Shown here piece by piece: positions 53,922 to 61,115 of a stretch of DNA of 64,000 bases. Source of the stretch: Alphaproteobacteria bacterium (GTDB taxonomy: Bacteria; Pseudomonadota; Alphaproteobacteria; Rhodobacterales; Rhodobacteraceae); contig JAUIIJ010000019.1 of the NCBI GenBank assembly GCA_030431825.1, positions 1-64,000 of the forward strand, read 5' to 3'. The notes beneath the pieces were generated by a model. It was not told the origin of the DNA. It made no database searches and saw nothing but the letters and a program-made list of their open reading frames with translations. Within the stretch, counting starts at the first letter, position 1; the number at the start of each line of letters is the position of its first letter. Both the position numbers and the translations under genes were made by a program.

Positions 53922-55361
53922 ATGTCACTGGACATAAGTAACATCTATGCGGAACAGGTGACGCTCAACTCACTTGTGCAAAACCTGCTATATGCATCGG
54001 GCACAGTGGGCGCGATCCTCGTCGTGGTCGGGCTTCTGATGATTGACGCCGGTACCGCACGTCGCAAGAGCCTGTTCAATTCCACCATCGAAAAGACGCT
54101 GGGGTTTTTCCTGGGGTTCGCTACCTACTACGTCATCGGCTTCGGCTTCTGGGCCGCGCAATATTACATCATGGTTGACGGCACCCTGATGGATTCGATC
54201 AAGGACTGGTGGATTGGCGGCGCGATGACCAACAGCCTTGCGCACCGCGTTGATCCGGCGCTGTTCCCCGGCCTCAACACCTTTCAGATTTTCGTCTTTT
54301 TCCTGGCTGTCTTTGCCGGAATCATCAATATCCTGCTGCACTTTTCGGTTGCGGAACGGATGAAACCCGCCGCGTATTACATTACCTGCGTGGTGGCGAC
54401 CGTGGTGTCGTCGGCCCTGAGCCTCGCGACCTGGGGGTCGGTCGGACCGCTGACCAATATGGGTTTCCACGACTTCTTTGGCGTGGGCTTTGTCTACATG
54501 TTCCCGGCAGGGATGATCCTGGTCTTTGCGCCGATGCTGGGCGCGCGTCCGGGCATGATGGAACCGCATCCGCGCGTCTCGGCCTATCTCGCGCCGAGCA
54601 TCGGGCTCTGCGCTCCGGGTCTGCTGCTGATCTTTGCCGGTTTGCCGACGGTCATCCTGTCCTGCCTGTTCTTCTTTGACCCCGAAGCGATGGCGGTCAG
54701 CGTGACCATGGCGGAAACCAGTGTCGGCGTCGCACTCAACAACTATGCCCTCGTCTGGGCAGGTGGCGCGATCACCGGGATGATCCTGGCGTATTATTCC
54801 AAGAACTATGCCTACACGCTGCTGGGTCCGCTCGCCGGTTATGTGGCCGGCGCGTCCGGATTTGACGTCTACCTGCCGTGGCAGGCCCTGATCCTTGGCC
54901 TCATCGCGCCGCTGGCGGCCTATGCGGTGTATGAATTCACCCTGAAACGCGGAATCGACGAACACAAGCTGTTCCCGCTCTTTCTTGGGGCCGGGACGCT
55001 GGGCATGGTCTTTCTCGGCATCTTCAAGGCCGGCACGCCGCGGGGTGGATACCTTGGGATCGAGGAAGGCGCCTATGCCTTTCAGCACGGCGAGATCTCG
55101 CTGCTGATGCAATTGGTGGGCATTGTCGTCTGTGTCGGCGCTGGTGTCGTCACCGCCCTGATCCTGTCGGTGATCCTCAAGGCAACGGTTGGTCTCAGGG
55201 TTGACGAGGACGATCAGATCGACGGCCTGGATATGCTCTACTGGGAGCTTGAGCCTGACGTGATCACCCACGCGGACAATGTACCGAACCCGCGCACGGC
55301 CGCACGCTCGGGCAGCGCCGCCGGGGTGCCTCCGTCGGCCGACGCCGTCGCGCGCAGCTAA
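53922..55361 (+). CDS. Divergent Amt-family permease lacking the twin-histidine pair
   Basis: The 479-residue membrane protein aligns with ammonium transporters (Amt/AmtB) across about 11 helices. The phenylalanine of the outer gate is kept (VFAGIIN), followed by the AERM block (AERI in AmtB), a pore-entrance Trp in TWGSVGP, an Asp equivalent to AmtB Asp160 (Asp184 in GFHDFF) and the PII-contact tail GLRVDEDDQIDGLD. The two pore histidines, however, appear replaced: the His168 position reads Tyr192 and the His318 position falls on Phe351, with His348 three residues earlier. Substrate selection should therefore differ from ammonium. The gene stands before a GntR regulator and tmm, so a methylated amine is a plausible cargo; this is inference. 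It starts 130 bp after a sigma54-like promoter. Confidence 0.8.
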   Translation: MSLDISNIYAEQVTLNSLVQNLLYASGTVGAILVVVGLLMIDAGTARRKSLFNSTIEKTLGFFLGFATYYVIGFGFWAAQYYIMVDGTLMDSIKDWWIGGAMTNSLAHRVDPALFPGLNTFQIFVFFLAVFAGIINILLHFSVAERMKPAAYYITCVVATVVSSALSLATWGSVGPLTNMGFHDFFGVGFVYMFPAGMILVFAPMLGARPGMMEPHPRVSAYLAPSIGLCAPGLLLIFAGLPTVILSCLFFFDPEAMAVSVTMAETSVGVALNNYALVWAGGAITGMILAYYSKNYAYTLLGPLAGYVAGASGFDVYLPWQALILGLIAPLAAYAVYEFTLKRGIDEHKLFPLFLGAGTLGMVFLGIFKAGTPRGGYLGIEEGAYAFQHGEISLLMQLVGIVVCVGAGVVTALILSVILKATVGLRVDEDDQIDGLDMLYWELEPDVITHADNVPNPRTAARSGSAAGVPPSADAVARS

Positions 55362-55460
55362 AGCGTTCCGCGATTGACTTGAAACATCTCGCATCATCTA
55401 ACGCGTTGAAATATCTGATTTCAGTCAGCGTCAGGTGATTCAGGTTTATCGCTAAATGCT
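55362..55460. repeat. 99-bp imperfect palindromic element (MITE/REP-like)
   Basis: The element begins right after the Amt-like stop codon. Its ends AGCGTTCCGCGAT and ATCGCTAAATGCT match as inverted repeats at 10 of 13 positions. Pairing continues inward through CTTGAA/TTCAGG, CATCTAACGC/GCGTCAGGTG and a perfect central TGAAAT-N5-ATTTCA (55407-55423). It has no coding potential. The structure is that of a dispersed palindromic repeat; copies elsewhere in the genome cannot be checked here. Confidence 0.6.
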
Positions 55461-55482
55461 ATAGGCAACCCGTAAAATCCCC

Positions 55483-55511
55483 AAGGCCCCGGCAATGAAC
55501 CGGGGCCTTTT
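55483..55511 (+). terminator. Rho-independent terminator of the Amt-like gene
   Basis: Perfect 10-bp arms AAGGCCCCGG and CCGGGGCCTT with a CAATGAA loop are followed by TTTT. It lies 122 bp after the stop codon, beyond the palindromic element, and separates the permease gene from the GntR gene. The remaining 260 bp up to 55771 hold nothing else I recognise. Confidence 0.85.
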
Positions 55512-55771
55512 GCATTTGTGAACACCTGTCAAGGCGGGACCCGGTTTGCCGCCTGCGACCGTCCAGGGTCTGGTTGAGCGCATTTCTCCTGGATTTTCCG
55601 GGTTCTGGCCATTCTTTGAAAGTTGGCACATGGACTGTTCCCGCATCACCGGAATTCACCGCACCATCGCGCAGATTGGTACGTTTTATATCCAACGCCG
55701 CTTGTCGCCCGTCGGGTCGATGTTCTACGATGGCACAGGCCAGTGCCATCACCGCCGCGACGGAAACACGT

Positions 55772-56491
55772 ATGAATCAAAACAGAAATACCGCTTTCTC
55801 CAACGATCAGAGCGTCGGAAAGACGGTCCGCATCGTGGTGGACAAGTTGCTGGTTCGCATCCAGTCGGGAGAATACCCGCCGGATTCGCGATTGCCGAGC
55901 GAGCGGGCCCTTGCCGCCGAACTCGGCGTGTCACGCAATACCGTGCGCGAAGCCCTGGACGTGCTGGAGAGTCGTGACATGGTAAGACGAAGACAGGGCA
56001 GCGGCAGCTTTGTCACCTTTGAATCCTATCGCACCGAGGCACCACTGCCCGGCTCGGTCGGGGAACGCACCAGCCCGCTGGATCACCTGATCGTCCGGTC
56101 GATCATCGAACCCGAGATGACACGGCTGGCGGTGATGAACATGACCCCGCGCGATCTGGAAGAGTTGGCGCAGGTGGTGGCGCAGATCGAGGCCGTGCGC
56201 ACGGATCTGAATGAATTCATCCGCTGCGAAGAGGCGTTCTATCGCTCGATCGCGCATGCCACGCGCAATCCGTTGCTCGAAGCGTGTTACGACCTGACGA
56301 TCGAGGTCTGCCGCCAGAGTTTCCGCACCGCACTGATGCGCAAGCACCTGACGCCGGACCGGATCCAGAGTTATCAGGTGCGGTTCAATTCGCTTTTTAA
56401 CGCAATCGCGACCCGCGATGTCGAGGCGGCGGTGGAAATCACCAAGCTTCATCTGGTCGAGGAACAACGTCTGTTCCTGCACGACACATAG
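55772..56491 (+). CDS. GntR-family regulator with FCD domain, methylated-amine island
   Basis: The 239-residue protein has the GntR winged helix (PPDSRLPSERALAAELGVSRNTVREALDVLESRDMVRR, about 37-75) and a C-terminal FCD ligand domain from about 100. It lies between the Amt-like permease and tmm. The inverted repeats GACCAAT/ATTGGTC (53799-53820) and TTGGTT-C-AACCAA (57919-57931) have ACCAA/TTGGT half-sites of the FadR kind, so it may control both transcripts. The ATG at 55772 is preferred because the frame before it shows no domain; a 5-base GGAAA precedes it. The effector is unknown but could be an amine-pathway metabolite. Confidence 0.85.
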   Translation: MNQNRNTAFSNDQSVGKTVRIVVDKLLVRIQSGEYPPDSRLPSERALAAELGVSRNTVREALDVLESRDMVRRRQGSGSFVTFESYRTEAPLPGSVGERTSPLDHLIVRSIIEPEMTRLAVMNMTPRDLEELAQVVAQIEAVRTDLNEFIRCEEAFYRSIAHATRNPLLEACYDLTIEVCRQSFRTALMRKHLTPDRIQSYQVRFNSLFNAIATRDVEAAVEITKLHLVEEQRLFLHDT

Positions 56492-56501
56492 CCCTGGACG
56501 A

Positions 56502-57737
56502 TCAGCTCATCGCGTCGCGGGCCAATAGGCTGGCTGGTGATGCACCGGTTTCTATGCGCTGCTGCCAGAGCTGGCCCAGCTGTTTCATATGATCGCGCAG
56601 GCGCGGCTCGTGCCGATCCAGCCAGTCCGGAACCGAGCGGAACTCGGCGATCCGGGCCCTGCCCTCTTCGATCCGGACCACGGGCCAATCGCCGATCAGC
56701 GCATTGTTGATGCCGAACATCTGCTCGCCCCACCACCGCGCCGGGCCAAAGGCATGCGTGACCGGCTCCATCTGCTTCATCGTGGTCAGCACCGAAACCG
56801 GCGAGACAGAGGCGACCTTTTCGACCGCCGCGTGCCAGATTTCGAGGATCGCGACAAATTCCCAGCTCACGGCGCTCCAGCTTCCCGGATACCGCGCGTT
56901 GTACTCCTTGAAGAATTCACTGGGCCGATTGAAGAAGAACGCCTTGCGCGCCAGCTTGGGATCATCGAAGTCGGGGAACTGGAAAAGCGTACCTTCCATG
57001 AAATCCTGCGATGTCCGCGCGACGACGCGCTGGTAATGATCCATCGTGCACGACAGAATGCGGCCGCTGAAGCCCGCCGAATAGGCGTATTCGGTCATCG
57101 CGTGCACCATTGGCGTATAACTGGTGCACCAGCAGAGCACATCCGGGCGCTCGGCCAGCATGGGATCGACGATGGCGGCGACATCGGTTTGTTGCGGATC
57201 GTACAGGATGTCCTTGACCACGGGCAGGTTCGCGGCCTCGAAAGCGGCGCGATAGGTTGCCGTCGACGGCAACCCCAATGCGTCCTTCTGGCTGCACATG
57301 GCAACGCGACGCCGTTGCGGTTCATTCTCTGCCAGCCATTCGACTCCGGTGACGTTGAACACCGGGTGCACTTCGGACGGCGCGATCAGGTAGCGTGTGT
57401 CCGGCGACAGATCGCTCGGCAGCAGGGTCGAGGTCAGAACGCGGTTCTGCGTCAGGAACTGTCTGAGCGGCGTAAAGGTATCGCCTCCCAGCATCATCAG
57501 CAAACGCACCTGTTCGGTCAGGACCAGATGGCGCGCGCCCTCCATGGCGCGTTCCGGGTCATAGCCACAGTCATAGGACACGATTCGCAGCGGATAGCGC
57601 CGGCCCCCGATCAGGATACCCCCGGCGCGGTTCAGCCATTCGGCCCAGAGCTGGCAGCCGTTCAGACCCGGCAACCCCCAGGAGCTTACCGGGCCGGTCA
57701 GCGGTGCGAGAAATCCGATGCTGACAGGTTCGTCCAT
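56502..57737 (-). CDS. Type-1 periplasmic-binding-protein-fold protein without signal peptide (AmiC/LivK-like)
   Basis: The protein (411 residues from 57737) has the leucine/isoleucine/valine-binding or AmiC-type fold: VSIGFLAPLTGPVSSWG at the N-terminus, then LWAEWLNRAGGILIGG, and repeated Rossmann-like halves to the end. There is no hydrophobic signal peptide in any of the in-frame starts (57836 TTG, 57803, 57737), which argues for a cytoplasmic ligand sensor like AmiC, or an unusual export. No ABC permease or ATPase gene is nearby, so it is not a normal transport component here. It is convergent with the GntR gene (stops 10 bp apart) and divergent from tmm. The ribosome-binding site is weak at each start, so the start is uncertain. 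A role in sensing a methylated amine or amide is inference. Confidence 0.72.
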   Translation of the reverse strand: MDEPVSIGFLAPLTGPVSSWGLPGLNGCQLWAEWLNRAGGILIGGRRYPLRIVSYDCGYDPERAMEGARHLVLTEQVRLLMMLGGDTFTPLRQFLTQNRVLTSTLLPSDLSPDTRYLIAPSEVHPVFNVTGVEWLAENEPQRRRVAMCSQKDALGLPSTATYRAAFEAANLPVVKDILYDPQQTDVAAIVDPMLAERPDVLCWCTSYTPMVHAMTEYAYSAGFSGRILSCTMDHYQRVVARTSQDFMEGTLFQFPDFDDPKLARKAFFFNRPSEFFKEYNARYPGSWSAVSWEFVAILEIWHAAVEKVASVSPVSVLTTMKQMEPVTHAFGPARWWGEQMFGINNALIGDWPVVRIEEGRARIAEFRSVPDWLDRHEPRLRDHMKQLGQLWQQRIETGASPASLLARDAMS

Positions 57738-57889
57738 GCCCACCCGGTCATTGGGAAAGAGCGACGAAACAGCGATGTTATGGGCAAAACTTGAACCTAG
57801 CATACCAATTTCTACCATTGGCCAGCCCAAATTCAAGCGGGCATATACTTTACCCTAAGAGAAATAAATTACCTGATGTGAAAAAATCA

Positions 57890-57931
57890 TTGACACAAAG
57901 GGACCACAGCGGCGAGATTTGGTTCAACCAA
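57890..57931 (+). promoter_or_regulatory. tmm promoter region with 13-bp palindromic operator
   Basis: TTGACA (57890-57895) with a GAGATT hexamer 18 bp downstream forms a promoter candidate. Immediately after comes TTGGTT-C-AACCAA (57919-57931), a perfect palindrome with FadR-type half-sites, and GTACCAA at 57934-57940. A repressor bound there would block tmm transcription. Confidence 0.5.
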
Positions 57932-57969
57932 TAGTACCAATTCACGCACGCTCAGCACGGGAGAGAGAC

Positions 57970-59319
57970 ATGACACAGAAACGGATAGCGATCATCGGTG
58001 CGGGACCATCCGGCCTGGCACAGCTTCGCGCATTCCAGTCGGCGGCGGAAAAGGGAGAGGAAATCCCCGAAATCGTCTGCTTCGAAAAGCAGGACAACTG
58101 GGGTGGGCTCTGGAACTACACGTGGCGCACCGGACTGGATGAAAACGGCGAGCCGGTGCATTGCTCGATGTATCGCTACCTGTGGTCGAACGGCCCCAAG
58201 GAGGGTCTGGAGTTCGCCGACTATTCCTTTGAGGAGCACTTCGGCAAACAGATCGCGTCTTACCCGCCGCGCGCCGTTCTGTTCGATTACATCGAAGGCC
58301 GGGTCCTCAAGGCCGGCGTTCGCGACCTCATCCGCTTCAACACCGCTGTCCGCTGGGTCACCTATGACGCGGATTCAGGCAAGTTCACGGTGACGGTGCA
58401 CGATCACAACACCGATCATGTCTATTCCGAAGAGTTCGATCACGTGATCTGCGCCTCCGGGCATTTCTCCACGCCGAATGTACCCTATTACGAAGGCTTC
58501 GAGAGCTTTAACGGCCGACTGGTGCATGCGCATGACTTCCGCGATGCCCGGGAGTTCGCCGGCAAGGACATCCTCGTTGTCGGTGCCTCCTACTCGGCGG
58601 AAGACATCGGTTCGCAATGCTGGAAATACGGAGCCAAGTCGATCACCTCCAGCTATCGCAGCGCGCCCATGGGCTTCAACTGGCCCGACAACTGGGAAGA
58701 AAAGCCCGCCATGCAGAAGGTCAGCGGCAACACCGTGTATTTCGCTGACGGCACCACCAAAGACGTTGACGCCATCATCCTGTGCACCGGCTACAAGCAT
58801 TTCTTCAACTTCCTGCCCGATGACCTGCGCCTGAAAACCACAAACCGGCTGGCCACCGCCGATCTCTACAAGGGCGTCGTCTTCGTGAACAATCCCAAGC
58901 TGTTCTATCTGGGCATGCAGGACCAGTGGTTTACCTTCAACATGTTCGACGCGCAGGCATGGTGGGTGCGTGACGCTATCATGGGCAAGATCGACATTTC
59001 CGGGATCTCGCGCGAGGAAATGCTGGCGGACGTCAAGGAGCGCGAAGAGCGCGAAGAAGCCAGCGACGACGTGAAGTATGCGATCCGTTACCAAGCCGAT
59101 TATATCGAGGAACTGGTTGCCGAGACCGATTATCCCAGCTTTGACATCGACGGTGCCTGCCACGCGTTCTACGAATGGAAAAAGCACAAGGCCGAAGACA
59201 TCATGGGCTTCCGCAACAACCGCTACAAATCGGTGATGACCGGAACCATGGCGCCGGTGCACCACACCCCGTGGAAAGACGCGCTGGACGACAGCATGGC
59301 GGCCTACCTGGCCAACTGA
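57970..59319 (+). CDS. tmm: Trimethylamine monooxygenase
   Basis: The 449-residue flavin-containing monooxygenase has the FAD motif [13 protein letters not shown] near 10-22, the FMO block [11 protein letters not shown] and the characteristic bacterial Tmm run [22 protein letters not shown] (cited in part). The NADPH motif [13 protein letters not shown] lies near 205-217. It converts trimethylamine to trimethylamine N-oxide with NADPH and O2 in the cytoplasm. The ATG at 57970 has GGAGAG upstream. It is divergent from the AmiC/LivK-like gene and followed by sarcosine-oxidase-family subunits. In marine Roseobacter this enzyme opens the TMA degradation route. Confidence 0.92.
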   Translation: MTQKRIAIIGAGPSGLAQLRAFQSAAEKGEEIPEIVCFEKQDNWGGLWNYTWRTGLDENGEPVHCSMYRYLWSNGPKEGLEFADYSFEEHFGKQIASYPPRAVLFDYIEGRVLKAGVRDLIRFNTAVRWVTYDADSGKFTVTVHDHNTDHVYSEEFDHVICASGHFSTPNVPYYEGFESFNGRLVHAHDFRDAREFAGKDILVVGASYSAEDIGSQCWKYGAKSITSSYRSAPMGFNWPDNWEEKPAMQKVSGNTVYFADGTTKDVDAIILCTGYKHFFNFLPDDLRLKTTNRLATADLYKGVVFVNNPKLFYLGMQDQWFTFNMFDAQAWWVRDAIMGKIDISGISREEMLADVKEREEREEASDDVKYAIRYQADYIEELVAETDYPSFDIDGACHAFYEWKKHKAEDIMGFRNNRYKSVMTGTMAPVHHTPWKDALDDSMAAYLAN

Positions 59320-59324
59320 GCAAC

Positions 59325-59358
59325 GTATCCCGCGGCGGCGTGCGCGGCGGCGGGATAC
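59325..59358. terminator. Hairpin after tmm, possible terminator
   Basis: Perfect 9-bp arms GTATCCCGC and GCGGGATAC enclose a 16-nt loop, 5 bp after the tmm stop, in the 244-bp gap before the next gene. There is no T-run. It separates tmm from the dehydrogenase subunits and could reduce read-through. Confidence 0.4.
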
Positions 59359-59563
59359 AGGTGCCGCCAGCGGCCGACCGTGGGATGACCCTGGCGAAAA
59401 TATCATTCGGATGCCTGCGGCCCTGGCCGCGGGCTTTCTTCATCTTGGGTTATTTGCCGCCGCAAAAAATCGCGTCATGTCCGATCCTGACCCATTCCTG
59501 TCTGAATGTGACAGCGACTCTGCGCTGGTTCTGGCGGAATATGGGGAAAAGGAGTCCGAATCT

Positions 59564-60814
59564 ATGCACTACTCAGGGTTCAAGGTCATCAAGGAGGCGC
59601 TGACCGGTCATCGCGGTTGGGGTCCGGCCTGGCGCGACGCCACGCCCAAGGCGCAGTATGACTATGTCATCATCGGCGGCGGCGGGCACGGATTGGCGAC
59701 GGCCTATTATCTCGCAAAGGAATTCAAGCAGGCGCGCATCGCGGTGGTTGAAAAGGGCTGGATCGGTGGCGGCAACGTCGGGCGCAACACCACGATCATC
59801 CGCTCGAACTACCTGCTCGACGGCAATGAGCCGTTTTACGAATTCTCGCTTCAACTCTGGGAAAACCTCGAACAGGAACTGAACTATAACGCGATGGTCA
59901 GCCAGCGTGGCATTCTGAACCTGATCCACTCGGATGCGCAACGCGACGCCTTTATCCGGCGCGGCAACGCGATGATCCTGAACGGCGCCGGTGCGGAGTT
60001 GCTCAGCACCGAACAGATCGTGGCGCGCTATCCTTTCCTGAACGTCAACAACGCCCGTTTCCCGATCAAGGGCGGGTTGGCGCAGCATCGCGGCGGCACC
60101 GTGCGCCATGACGCGGTTGCCTGGGGGTATGCCCGCGCCGCGGACAGGCACGGCGTCGATATCATCCAGAACTGCGAAGTCACCGGTTTCCGGATCGAGA
60201 ATGGCGCCTGTACCGGTGTCGAGACTTCGCGTGGCTTCATCGGCGCAAAGAAGGTCGCGGCCTGTGTCGCCGGGTCTTCCTCGCGGCTGATGGAGAAAGC
60301 GGGCATGCGGCTGCCGATCGAGAGCCATGTCCTGCAAGCGTTCGTGTCCGAAGGTCTGAAACCTCTTCTCCCCGGGGTGATTACCTTCGGCGCGGGCCAC
60401 TTCTATTGCAGCCAGTCCGACAAGGGCGGACTGGTCTTTGGCGGCGATATAGACGGTTACAATTCTTACGCCCAACGGGGCAATCTGCCGGTGGTCGAAG
60501 ATGTCTGCGAAGGCGGCATGGCGATTTTCCCCAACCTTGGGCGCGCGCGCCTTCTGCGCATGTGGGGTGGCATCATGGACATGTCGATGGATGGCTCGCC
60601 GATCATCGACCGGACCCATGTGGACGGGCTCTATTTCAACGGCGGCTGGTGCTATGGCGGGTTCAAGGCAACCCCGGCCTCGGGATTTGCCTATGCGCAT
60701 CTGCTGGCCACCGACACGCCGCACAAGACCGCAACAGCCTATCGTTTCGACCGTTTCGCAACCGGGCACATGATCGACGAAAAAGGCATGGGCAACCAGC
60801 CCAACCTGCACTGA
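59564..60814 (+). CDS. Beta subunit of a sarcosine oxidase/N-methylglutamate dehydrogenase complex
   Basis: The 416-residue flavoprotein belongs to the beta subunit family of heterotetrameric sarcosine oxidase (SoxB). The FAD-binding GGGGHGLATAYYLAKE starts near 33, GGGNVGRNTTIIRSNYL covers the covalent/noncovalent flavin region near 66-82, and the C-terminal GWCYGGFKATPASG block is typical. It demethylates an N-methyl amino acid. Beside tmm, and given the altered delta subunit next to it, the N-methylglutamate dehydrogenase version (MgdA-like) of the monomethylamine pathway is as likely as true sarcosine oxidase. A strong AGGAG site precedes the ATG at 59564, which overrules the longer frame. 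It is followed 13 bp later by the delta subunit gene. Confidence 0.88.
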   Translation: MHYSGFKVIKEALTGHRGWGPAWRDATPKAQYDYVIIGGGGHGLATAYYLAKEFKQARIAVVEKGWIGGGNVGRNTTIIRSNYLLDGNEPFYEFSLQLWENLEQELNYNAMVSQRGILNLIHSDAQRDAFIRRGNAMILNGAGAELLSTEQIVARYPFLNVNNARFPIKGGLAQHRGGTVRHDAVAWGYARAADRHGVDIIQNCEVTGFRIENGACTGVETSRGFIGAKKVAACVAGSSSRLMEKAGMRLPIESHVLQAFVSEGLKPLLPGVITFGAGHFYCSQSDKGGLVFGGDIDGYNSYAQRGNLPVVEDVCEGGMAIFPNLGRARLLRMWGGIMDMSMDGSPIIDRTHVDGLYFNGGWCYGGFKATPASGFAYAHLLATDTPHKTATAYRFDRFATGHMIDEKGMGNQPNLH

Positions 60815-60827
60815 GCGAGGACAGGAC

Positions 60828-61115
60828 ATGCTGATCAATCACCCCATTCTCGGCCCGCGCGATGCCGGCGAGTTTGTCTACAAGGGCGATGCGTCGCTGA
60901 TCCGGCGCCCGGACTGGCAGGCGGACGATGCGGTCGCGCAATTCATCGACTATGGCTATCTGCGCGACAACCCTGCCGGGTTGCACCGCGAATTGTGGTT
61001 CCACGAACAGGGCGACCGCTCCTGGCTGGTCGTGACCCGCGACACCACCACACATGAAATCACCAAGGTAGAGCTGGCGCGCGATGTCGCGCGGGCCGAG
61101 GGGCGCTCGAAATGA
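60828..61115 (+). CDS. Delta subunit of the sarcosine oxidase/N-methylglutamate dehydrogenase complex
   Basis: The 95-residue protein matches the small delta subunit (SoxD) in size and core (ILGPRDAGEF near 7-16, YLRDNPAGLHRELWFHEQGDRSW near 44-66). Known SoxD subunits bind zinc through CPYC-type and HxxxC-type cysteines. Here the first pair is replaced (NHPILG) and the last cysteine is an aspartate (HEQGD), so the zinc site looks lost or much changed. The gene overlaps the alpha subunit gene by 4 bp (ATGA) and lies 13 bp after the beta gene. Confidence 0.85.
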   Translation: MLINHPILGPRDAGEFVYKGDASLIRRPDWQADDAVAQFIDYGYLRDNPAGLHRELWFHEQGDRSWLVVTRDTTTHEITKVELARDVARAEGRSK

